Part shown: positions 55,180 through 62,565 of the stretch, piece by piece
How the letters are laid out: each line of letters opens with the position of its first letter
Numbering within the stretch: position 1 is the first letter of the stretch
Source of the DNA: Variovorax atrisoli 110B
GTDB lineage: Bacteria; Pseudomonadota; Gammaproteobacteria; Burkholderiales; Burkholderiaceae_C
Length of the DNA: 64,000 nucleotides
Assembly (NCBI RefSeq): GCF_000382045.1
Contig: NZ_KB907458.1
Span: forward strand, 124,001-188,000
Reading direction: 5' to 3'
Program-made: the position numbers and the translations under genes
The notes under the pieces: model-generated
What the model was told of the DNA's origin: nothing
What the model saw: only the letters and a program-made list of their open reading frames with translations
The model's database searches: none

Positions 55180-58100
55180 ATGAATGCTCCGACCGCGTTG
55201 AACGCGCTATTGGCACAGGCCGCAGAGCCGGTACGACTGCGCGAGATCCCCTACAACTACACCAGCTTCTCCGACCGAGAAATCGTGATTCGCCTGCTGG
55301 GCGAACGCGGCTGGGACCTGCTTCAGACCCTGCGCGCAGAGCGCCGCACCGGCCGATCGGCGCGCATGCTCTACGAGGTGCTGGGCGACATCTGGGTGGT
55401 CCAGCGCAACCCCTACCTCGTCGACGACCTGCTGGACAACCCGCGCCGCCGCGGCCAGCTGGTCGATGCCCTCAGGCACCGCCTGGCCGAGGTGCAGAAG
55501 CGCCGCACCCCCGACAGCGACCTGCCGCGCGACCAGCTCGTGGGCGAGCTCACCGCGCTCGTGGGCGAGGCCGTGGCCGCCTTCGACACCAAGTTCCGCG
55601 ACGTCGCCGCCCTGCGCCGCAAGGCCACCCGCGTGCTGGGCCGCCTCACCGCCAAGGACAACATCAAGTTCGACGGCCTCTCGCGCGTGGCCCACGTCAC
55701 CGACGCCACCGACTGGCGCGTGGAGTACCCCTTCGTCGTGCTGTGCCCCGACACCGAGGCCGAGATGGCGCTGCTGGTGAAGGGCTGCATCGAGCTGGGC
55801 CTGACCATCATCCCGCGCGGAGGCGGCACCGGCTACACCGGCGGCGCCATTCCGCTGACCTGGAACAGCGTCGTCATCAACACCGAGAAGCTCGAGGCGA
55901 TGACCGAGGTCGAGCACGTCTCGCTGCCCGGCCTGGCCGATCCAGTGCCCACCATCTGGACCGAAGCCGGCGTGGTCACCCAGCGCGTGGCCGATGCGGC
56001 CGAGCGCGCGGGCTTCGTCTTCGCGGTCGACCCGACCTCCGCCGAGGCCTCGTGCGTGGGCGGCAACGTCGCCATGAACGCGGGCGGCAAGAAGGCCGTG
56101 CTGTGGGGCACGGCGCTCGACAACCTCGCCTCGTGGCGCATGGTCACGCCGCAGGCCGAATGGCTCGAGGTCACGCGCATCGGCCACAACCTCGGCAAGA
56201 TCCACGACGTCGACAGCGCCGTGTTCGAGCTGCAGTACTACGCCGCCGACGGCAGGACGAAGCTGCGCAGCGAGCGCCTCGAAATCCCGGGCCGCACCTT
56301 CCGCAAGGAAGGCCTGGGCAAGGACGTGACCGACAAGTTCCTCTCGGGCCTGCCGGGCATCCAGAAGGAAGGCTGCGACGGTCTCATCACCAGCTGCCGC
56401 TGGGTGGTGCACCGCATGCCGGCGCACACGCGCACCGTGTGCCTGGAGTTCTTCGGCAACGCCAAGGACGCGGTGCCCAGCATCGTCGAGATCAAGGACT
56501 TCATGTTCGCCGAGCAGAAGCGCTCGGGCGTTCTGCTCGCCGGCCTGGAACACCTGGACGACCGCTACCTCAAGGCCGTGGGCTACGCCACCAAGTCGAA
56601 GACGCACGGCGGCCTGCCCAAGATGGTGCTGTTCGGCGACATCGCGGGCGACGACGCGAACGAAGTGGCGCGCGTCACCTCGGAAGTGGTGCGCATCGCC
56701 AACTCGCGCAGCGGCGAAGGCTTCATCGCCATCAGCCCGGAGGCTCGCAAGAAGTTCTGGCTCGACCGCAAGCGCACGGCCGCCATCAGCCGCCACACCA
56801 ACGCCTTCAAGATCAATGAAGACGTGGTGATCCCGCTGCCGCGCATGGCCGAGTACAGCGACGGCATCGAGCGAATCAACATCGAGCTGTCGCTGCAGAA
56901 CAAGCTCGCCCTCACCGACGAGCTCGAGGCCTTCCTCACGCGCGGCAACCTGCCGCTGGGCAAGACCGACGATGCGCACGAGATCCCCGCGGCCGAGCTG
57001 CTGGAAGACCGCGTCGCGCAGGCCGTGGCGCTGGTGCAGGAAACGCGCGCGCTGTGGGCCGGCTGGCTGAAGGACGTCGACACGCTGTTCCCGCAGCTGC
57101 AGGACCACTCGCTGCGCGCCAGCTGGAAGACCCAGCTGCGCCAGCCGCTGCAGGCCATCTTCACGGGTGCCGAGTTCGCGCCCATCCTGGCCGAGTGCGC
57201 CGCCATCCACAAGCGCGTGCTCAAGGGCCGCGTGTGGGTCGCGCTGCACATGCACGCGGGCGACGGCAACGTGCACACCAACATCCCCGTCAACAGCGAC
57301 AACTACGACATGCTGCAGACCGCGCATGCCGCGGTGGTGCGCATCATGGCGCTGGCGCGCAGCCTCGACGGCGTGATCTCGGGCGAGCACGGCATCGGCA
57401 TCACCAAGCTCGAGTTCCTGAGCGACGACGAGCTGCGTCCCTTCACCGAGTACAAGGCCAAGGTCGACCCCGAAGGCCGGTTCAACAAGGGCAAGCTGCT
57501 GCGCGCACCTGCCGGCACGCCGCAGACGCTGCATGCCGACCTGACCAACGCCTACACGCCGAGCTTCGGCCTCATGGGGCACGAGTCGCTCATCATGCAG
57601 CAGAGCGACATCGGCGCCATCGCCGACAGCGTGAAGGACTGCCTGCGCTGCGGCAAGTGCAAGCCGGTGTGCGCCACGCACGTGCCGCGCGCCAACCTGC
57701 TGTACAGCCCGCGCAACAAGATCCTCGCGACCTCGCTGCTGGTGGAGGCCTTCCTCTACGAAGAGCAGACCCGGCGCGGCGTGAGCATCAAGCACTGGGA
57801 GGAGTTCGAGGACGTGGCCGACCACTGCACCGTGTGCCACAAGTGCCTCACGCCCTGCCCGGTGAAGATCGACTTCGGCGACGTGTCGATGAACATGCGC
57901 AACCTGCTGCGCAAGATGGGCCAGAAGAGCTTCCGCCCGGGCAACGCGGCTGCGATGTTCTTCCTCAATGCGACCAATCCGCAGACCATCAAGGCGGTGC
58001 GCGCGGGCATGGTCGGCGTGGGCTTCAAGGCGCAGCGCCTGGCCAACGACCTGCTGCGCGGCCTCGCGAAGAAGCAGACCTCGGCGCCGCCGGCCTCGCT

Positions 58101-59058
58101 GGGGCCCGCGCCCGTCAAGGAGCAGGTGATCCACTTCATCAACAAGAAGATGCCGGGCAACCTGCCGAAGAAGACGGCGCGCGCGCTGCTCGACATCGAG
58201 GATGCGGACTACGTGCCGATCATCCGCAATCCGAAGGCGACCACCTCCGAAACCGAGGCGGTCTTCTACTTCCCGGGCTGCGGATCGGAGCGGCTGTTCT
58301 CGCAGGTGGGCCTGGCCACGCAGGCGATGCTCTGGCATGCGGGCGTGCAGACCGTGCTGCCGCCGGGCTACCTGTGCTGCGGCTATCCGCAGCGCGGCAG
58401 CGGGCAGTTCGACAAGGCCGAGAAGATGATCACGGACAACCGCGTGCTCTTCCACCGCGTGGCCAACACGCTCAACTACCTCGACATCAAGACGGTGGTG
58501 GTGAGCTGCGGCACCTGCTACGACCAGCTGCAGGGCTACCAGTTCGACAAGATCTTCCCGGGCTGCCGGATCGTCGACATCCACGAGTACCTGCTCGAGA
58601 AGGGCATCACGCTCGCCGATGCGGCCGGCGGCGGCTACCTCTACCACGACCCCTGCCACTCGCCGATGAAGCAGCAGGATCCGATGAAGACGGTGAAGGC
58701 GCTGGTGGGCGACAACGTGCTCAAGAACGACCGCTGCTGCGGCGAATCGGGCACGCTGGGCGTGTCGCGGCCCGACATCTCCACGCAGATCCGATTCCGC
58801 AAGGAACAGGAGCTGAAGAAGGGCGAAGCCGCACTGCGCGAAGCCGGCAAGGTCGGCGAGAAGGAGAACGTGAAGATCCTCACCAGCTGCCCGAGCTGCC
58901 TGCAGGGCCTCTCGCGCTACGGCAACGACCTGAACAACGGCCTGCTCGAAGCCGACTACATCGTGGTCGAGATGGCCAACAAGATCCTCGGCGAAGACTG
59001 GATGCCCGACTACGTCGAAGCCGCCAACCGCGGCGGCATCGAGCGGGTGCTGGTGTGA
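55180..59058 (+). CDS. DUF3683-FAD oxidase-iron-sulfur fusion oxidoreductase
   Basis: This 1292-residue fusion protein has an N-terminal DUF3683 region (about 1-190), an FAD_binding_4 domain (PRGGGTGYTGGA about 211), an FAD-oxidase_C domain (HMHAGDGNVHTN about 689, GEHGIGITKLEF about 734), two 4Fe-4S motifs (CLRCGKCKPVC about 820, CTVCHKCLTPCP about 882) and two CCG domains (FPGCGSE, CCGYP, SCGTC, HDPCH, CCGESG, about 1030-1190). This combines parts that in Glc/Dld/Lut/Glp-type systems lie on separate subunits, so a respiratory D-lactate, glycolate or 2-hydroxyacid dehydrogenase feeding quinones is likely. The exact substrate is unknown. It overlaps the HIT gene by 4 bases. The ATG at 55180 is preferred over 55144. 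Confidence 0.9.
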   Translation: MNAPTALNALLAQAAEPVRLREIPYNYTSFSDREIVIRLLGERGWDLLQTLRAERRTGRSARMLYEVLGDIWVVQRNPYLVDDLLDNPRRRGQLVDALRHRLAEVQKRRTPDSDLPRDQLVGELTALVGEAVAAFDTKFRDVAALRRKATRVLGRLTAKDNIKFDGLSRVAHVTDATDWRVEYPFVVLCPDTEAEMALLVKGCIELGLTIIPRGGGTGYTGGAIPLTWNSVVINTEKLEAMTEVEHVSLPGLADPVPTIWTEAGVVTQRVADAAERAGFVFAVDPTSAEASCVGGNVAMNAGGKKAVLWGTALDNLASWRMVTPQAEWLEVTRIGHNLGKIHDVDSAVFELQYYAADGRTKLRSERLEIPGRTFRKEGLGKDVTDKFLSGLPGIQKEGCDGLITSCRWVVHRMPAHTRTVCLEFFGNAKDAVPSIVEIKDFMFAEQKRSGVLLAGLEHLDDRYLKAVGYATKSKTHGGLPKMVLFGDIAGDDANEVARVTSEVVRIANSRSGEGFIAISPEARKKFWLDRKRTAAISRHTNAFKINEDVVIPLPRMAEYSDGIERINIELSLQNKLALTDELEAFLTRGNLPLGKTDDAHEIPAAELLEDRVAQAVALVQETRALWAGWLKDVDTLFPQLQDHSLRASWKTQLRQPLQAIFTGAEFAPILAECAAIHKRVLKGRVWVALHMHAGDGNVHTNIPVNSDNYDMLQTAHAAVVRIMALARSLDGVISGEHGIGITKLEFLSDDELRPFTEYKAKVDPEGRFNKGKLLRAPAGTPQTLHADLTNAYTPSFGLMGHESLIMQQSDIGAIADSVKDCLRCGKCKPVCATHVPRANLLYSPRNKILATSLLVEAFLYEEQTRRGVSIKHWEEFEDVADHCTVCHKCLTPCPVKIDFGDVSMNMRNLLRKMGQKSFRPGNAAAMFFLNATNPQTIKAVRAGMVGVGFKAQRLANDLLRGLAKKQTSAPPASLGPAPVKEQVIHFINKKMPGNLPKKTARALLDIEDADYVPIIRNPKATTSETEAVFYFPGCGSERLFSQVGLATQAMLWHAGVQTVLPPGYLCCGYPQRGSGQFDKAEKMITDNRVLFHRVANTLNYLDIKTVVVSCGTCYDQLQGYQFDKIFPGCRIVDIHEYLLEKGITLADAAGGGYLYHDPCHSPMKQQDPMKTVKALVGDNVLKNDRCCGESGTLGVSRPDISTQIRFRKEQELKKGEAALREAGKVGEKENVKILTSCPSCLQGLSRYGNDLNNGLLEADYIVVEMANKILGEDWMPDYVEAANRGGIERVLV

Positions 59059-59498
59059 CGGCGAAGGTGCAGGGCTGCGTGCTGTGCGAGGGTCCGGGCG
59101 GGCGCCTCGTGTTCGAGGGCGCGAAGCTTCGCGTGATCCATGCCGAGGAGGCTGGCTTCCCGGCCTTCTATCGCGTGGTGTGGCGCGAGCACGCGCCGGA
59201 GTTCTCCGACCTCGACGCGGCCGATCGCACGTTGTGCATGGAAGCCGTGACGGTGGTGGAGCAGTGCCTGCGCGAGCACCTCAAGCCGGCGAAGGTCAAC
59301 CTCGCCGCGCTTGGCAACATGGTCGCGCACCTGCACTGGCACGTGATCGCGCGCTTTCCGAACGACAGCCACTTTCCGGGCTCGGTGTGGGCGCCCGTGC
59401 AGCGCGAGCGCGATGCGGCGCTGGAGGCGGACATCGTCGCGCGCCTGCCGGCCATCGAGGCTGCGATGATCGAGCGATTGGGCAACAGGAGCTTCTGA
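59055..59498 (+). CDS. HIT-family protein
   Basis: The 147-residue protein carries the histidine triad HLHWHVIARF (about residues 94-103) and an N-terminal CVLCE motif. HIT proteins hydrolyse nucleotide-phosphoramidate or dinucleotide bonds, or act on adenylylated molecules; the substrate is not known. The start is the GTG at 59055, overlapping the previous stop as GTGA. It overlaps the next start by one base (TGATG), so three genes form one coupled unit. Confidence 0.9.
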   Translation: MTAKVQGCVLCEGPGGRLVFEGAKLRVIHAEEAGFPAFYRVVWREHAPEFSDLDAADRTLCMEAVTVVEQCLREHLKPAKVNLAALGNMVAHLHWHVIARFPNDSHFPGSVWAPVQRERDAALEADIVARLPAIEAAMIERLGNRSF

Positions 59499-59911
59499 TG
59501 GCAGGCTTGAAACCCGGCGCGCCGACGCCGCAGTCGATCACCGTGCATGGGCAGTCGCGCGTGCTCGAGGTCGGCTTCTCCGATGGCGCGACCTTCCGCA
59601 TTCCCTTCGAGCTGATGCGCATCTATTCGCCGTCGGCAGAAGTGCAGGGCCACGGCCCCGGGCAGGAAGTGCTTCAGACGGGCAAGCGCGATGTCGAACT
59701 CGTCGAGCTCGAGGCAGTGGGCAACTACGCGGTACAGCCGACCTTCAGCGACGGCCACAACACGGGCATCTACTCGTGGGACCTGCTCTACGAACTGGGC
59801 GAGAAGCAGGCCGAGCTGTGGGCTGCCTATGAGCGCAGATTGGTCGAGGCGGGTGTCGATCGCGACGCGCCGATGATCGAGAAGGGCGGCCACGCCTGCG
59901 GCAGCCATTGA
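59498..59911 (+). CDS. DUF971 (GBBH-like N-terminal domain) protein
   Basis: The 137-residue protein matches the DUF971 family, with LEVGFSDGATFRIPFELMR and the C-terminal part YAVQPTFSDGHNTGIYSWDLLYELG. This domain is also found at the N-terminus of gamma-butyrobetaine hydroxylase and in Fe-S-related proteins, but the role of the stand-alone form is not settled. The C-terminus has a short His/Cys tail, HACGSH. It is coupled to the HIT gene and lies just before ubiE. Confidence 0.88.
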   Translation: MAGLKPGAPTPQSITVHGQSRVLEVGFSDGATFRIPFELMRIYSPSAEVQGHGPGQEVLQTGKRDVELVELEAVGNYAVQPTFSDGHNTGIYSWDLLYELGEKQAELWAAYERRLVEAGVDRDAPMIEKGGHACGSH

Positions 59912-59942
59912 GGCCTTCGGGACGGCGCAAAAGTCCGCCGCT

Positions 59943-59978
59943 GCTATTGAAAAGATAGCCCTACGCCCAGAAAGGGCG
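59943..59978 (+). terminator. Double hairpin after DUF971 gene
   Basis: GCTAT (59943-59947) pairs with ATAGC (59955-59959), and CGCCC (59964-59968) pairs with GGGCG (59974-59978), followed by GGGCTGAAAAAGC. It lies 32 bases after the stop and may end the DUF3683 operon. Paired hairpins of this type also occur as dispersed repeats in Comamonadaceae, from memory. Confidence 0.45.
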
Positions 59979-60059
59979 GGGCTGAAAAAGCAACAAATGT
60001 CCGCCGTGGTCGCGGGGTCGTCGACTTGATGTGAAGGCTTCCGGCCTAACATCGGTCGC

Positions 60060-60791
60060 ATGAGTACCACACACTTCGGCTTCGAAACAGTCGACGAAAG
60101 CGAGAAGGCCCGCCGCGTTCGCGGTGTCTTCGATTCGGTCGCATCGCGCTACGACATCATGAACGACCTGATGTCGGCAGGCCTGCACCGCGCCTGGAAG
60201 GCGTACACCGTCATGGTCGCGAACGTGGGCGAAGGCTCGCGCGTCCTCGACATCGCAGGCGGCACCGGCGACCTGGCACTGGCCTTCGCCAAGAAGGTCG
60301 GCGCCAGCGGCCAGGTGGTCCACACCGACATCAACGAGGCCATGCTGCGCACCGGCCGCGACCGCCTGCTCGACGCCGGCGTGGTGCTGCCCACCATGGT
60401 CTGCGACGCGGAGAAGCTGCCTTTCCCCGACAACCACTTCGACGTGGTCACCGTGGCCTTCGGCCTGCGCAACATGACGCACAAGGACGTCGCGCTCAAG
60501 GAGATGAACCGCGTGCTCAAGCCGCGCGGCAAGCTGCTGGTGCTCGAGTTCTCGAAGGTCGCGAAGCCGCTCGCGAAGGCCTACGACTGGTACTCCTTCA
60601 ACGTGCTGCCGAGGCTCGGCAAGCTCGTGGCTGGCGACGATGCGAGCTATCGCTATCTCGCCGAATCCATCCGGATGCACCCCTCGCAGGAGGAGCTCAA
60701 GACCCTCATGAAAGAGGGCGGTTTCGGACATGTGGACTATCACAACATGACTGGGGGCATCGCTGCCCTCCATGTTGGAATCAAGTGTTGA
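60060..60791 (+). CDS. ubiE: Demethylmenaquinone/ubiquinone C-methyltransferase UbiE
   Basis: The 243-residue SAM methyltransferase has the UbiE signature region VLDIAGGTGDLALAF (about 62-76) and the family segments YDIMNDLMSAGLHRAWK and VAFGLRNMTHKD. It methylates the ring carbon in ubiquinone synthesis. It begins a ubiquinone-related cluster with ubiJ and ubiB, interrupted by a Tim44-domain gene 35 bases downstream. Confidence 0.97.
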   Translation: MSTTHFGFETVDESEKARRVRGVFDSVASRYDIMNDLMSAGLHRAWKAYTVMVANVGEGSRVLDIAGGTGDLALAFAKKVGASGQVVHTDINEAMLRTGRDRLLDAGVVLPTMVCDAEKLPFPDNHFDVVTVAFGLRNMTHKDVALKEMNRVLKPRGKLLVLEFSKVAKPLAKAYDWYSFNVLPRLGKLVAGDDASYRYLAESIRMHPSQEELKTLMKEGGFGHVDYHNMTGGIAALHVGIKC

Positions 60792-60826
60792 TAAAGCGGA
60801 TCTTTCGCTCGAGAGGAGACGACGAT

Positions 60827-61837
60827 ATGAAGAGTTTGGGTTCTTTGTTCCTGGCAGCCGCACTGGTCCTGGGCAGCGTGCAGGCAGAGGCTGCACGCAT
60901 GGGTGGCGGCAAGTCGATGGGGCGCCAGTCGTCCAACGTGACGCAGCGCGAGTCCGCATCGCCATCGGCACCTTCGCAGCAGAGCGCGACCAATGCTGCA
61001 GCTGCGAAACCCGCGACGCCTGCACCCGCTGCGGCCGCCGCGCCGAAGCGTCCCTGGGGTGCGATGCTGGGCGGTCTGGCCGCCGGCCTCGGCCTCGCAT
61101 GGCTCGCGAGTTCGCTGGGCCTGGGCGCAGGCTTCGCCAACATCCTGCTGATCGGCCTGCTGGTGCTCGCCGGTGTGGTGGTGTGGCGCATGATCAAGTC
61201 GCGCTCGCAGCCCGCAGGCAACCGCCAGGGCGGCTTCGCCTTCCAGGGCGCGGGTGCCAGCCCGAGCAACGCGAGCTCTCCCGTGCAGTACAGCCCCGCC
61301 AACGTCGGCAACGATGCCTCGGCGCGTCCCTGGGAGCGCAACAACGCGGCCTTCGACGCCACGCCGCACGGCAGCAGCCTCTCGGCGGCCGGTGCAGCGG
61401 CAGGCAGCAGCATGATCGGCTCTGCGCTTGGCGGTTCGCAGTCGTGGGGCATCCCTGCCGGCTTCGACGTCGACGGCTTCCTCGCTGCGGCGAAGCGCAA
61501 CTTCGTGACGCTGCAGGACGCATGGGACCGCGCCGACGTGTCGACGCTGCGTTCGATGATGACCGACGGCATGGTCGACGAGATCCGCGCGCAGCTGGCC
61601 GACCGCGCCAGCCACACGGGCGGCGCCTCCAACAAGACCGAAGTGGTGATGCTCGACGCCAAGCTGCTCGGCATCGAGGAGCTGCCCGACGCCTACATGG
61701 CCAGCGTGGAGTTCTCCGGCATGATCCGTGAAGACGCCTCGGCCGGCCCGGGCCCGTTCCGCGAAGTGTGGAACATGACCAAGCCCGTCAGCGGCCACAG
61801 CGGCTGGCTGGTGGCAGGCGTGCAGGCTCTTCAATAG
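60827..61837 (+). CDS. Tim44-like domain membrane protein
   Basis: The 336-residue protein has a signal peptide (cleavage near AEAAR), an Ala/Pro/Ser-rich low-complexity segment (about 25-75), one or two membrane helices (about 80-125) and a C-terminal Tim44-like domain (about 210-336) with FDVDGFLAAAKRNFVTLQDAW. The start ATG at 60827 has AGGAG 8 bases upstream (60814-60818). The family is common next to ubiE in betaproteobacteria; a role in membrane-associated protein assembly or ubiquinone enzyme organisation is only a guess. Confidence 0.9.
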   Translation: MKSLGSLFLAAALVLGSVQAEAARMGGGKSMGRQSSNVTQRESASPSAPSQQSATNAAAAKPATPAPAAAAAPKRPWGAMLGGLAAGLGLAWLASSLGLGAGFANILLIGLLVLAGVVVWRMIKSRSQPAGNRQGGFAFQGAGASPSNASSPVQYSPANVGNDASARPWERNNAAFDATPHGSSLSAAGAAAGSSMIGSALGGSQSWGIPAGFDVDGFLAAAKRNFVTLQDAWDRADVSTLRSMMTDGMVDEIRAQLADRASHTGGASNKTEVVMLDAKLLGIEELPDAYMASVEFSGMIREDASAGPGPFREVWNMTKPVSGHSGWLVAGVQALQ

Positions 61838-61839
61838 TT

Positions 61840-61933
61840 CACCCCAGGCTCCGCGCACTTCGTGCCGCTTTTCCCGCCCCCTGATGGGGGCGGCACCAGC
61901 AGATGGGCAAAGCCGGTTCTGCGGTGTTTCTGG
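61840..61933 (+). repeat. Intercistronic structured repeat, copy 7 (Tim44-like-ubiJ)
   Basis: The plus strand reads CACCCCAGGCTCCGCGCACTTCGTG, then a CCCCCTGATGGGGG hairpin, a partly degenerate AAAGCCGG stem and TTCTGCGGTGTTTCTGG. It sits between two plus-strand genes in their sense. Confidence 0.7.
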
Positions 61934-61989
61934 AAAAGGGCATGCAGTCCATGAGCCGCGGGGCGCTACAGTGACGGGATAATGGGGAC

Positions 61990-62565
61990 ATGGCCACACC
62001 ATCGTCCCCATTCTCTTTTCTAGGCGACCTCTTCAACAGCATCGGAGAGCGCCTGCAGCCCCCGGACTGGGCGGTGCACGAGATACAGAACCGCGCGGTC
62101 CTGTTCCTCAACCACGTGCTGCAGCAGGAGCCCGAGGCCCAGCAGCGGCTGCTGCGCCAGCAGGGGCGGGTGGTGCGCTTCCAGTGGCGCTTCGTGACCA
62201 TGGAATTGGTGGCCACCCCGGCCGGCCTGCTCGGCCTGGCCCCGGCCGGCTCGGTGCCCGAGCTGACGCTCACCGTCACCGACGAATCCCCCTTCGACAT
62301 CGCACGCGCAGCGCTGCGCGGCGACAAGCCCGCCGTGCAGATCATCGGCGACGTGCAGCTGGCGGCCGAGGTCAACTGGCTGGTCGACCACGTGCGCTGG
62401 GACGTCGAGGACGACCTCGCCCGCGTGATCGGCGACGTGCCCGCGCACACGCTGGGCAATGCCGTGCGGCGAGTGGCGGACGCGCTGCGCAAGTTCGCCG
62501 GCAGCCGTAGCGGCGCCGGCAAGGCCGGCGGTTCGGCGGTCGGCCCGGCGGGCAACGCCGAATGA
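61990..62565 (+). CDS. ubiJ: Ubiquinone biosynthesis accessory factor UbiJ (SCP2 domain)
   Basis: The 191-residue protein has an SCP2-type lipid-binding domain (about 20-130; VRFQWRFVTMELVATPAG, VQIIGDVQLAAEVNWLVDHV) followed by a helix and a Gly/Ala-rich tail. In E. coli UbiJ with UbiK scaffolds the soluble Ubi complex and binds lipid intermediates. Its stop overlaps the ubiB start by 4 bases, the conserved UbiJ-UbiB coupling seen in many proteobacteria. Confidence 0.92.
   Translation: MATPSSPFSFLGDLFNSIGERLQPPDWAVHEIQNRAVLFLNHVLQQEPEAQQRLLRQQGRVVRFQWRFVTMELVATPAGLLGLAPAGSVPELTLTVTDESPFDIARAALRGDKPAVQIIGDVQLAAEVNWLVDHVRWDVEDDLARVIGDVPAHTLGNAVRRVADALRKFAGSRSGAGKAGGSAVGPAGNAE

Noticed and set aside
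55207..58659. A 1150-codon open frame antisense to the DUF3683 fusion gene
   Set aside because: It is a composition artefact: the sense frame carries all flavin and iron-sulfur motifs, while the antisense product is a low-complexity Arg/His/Val/Leu string.
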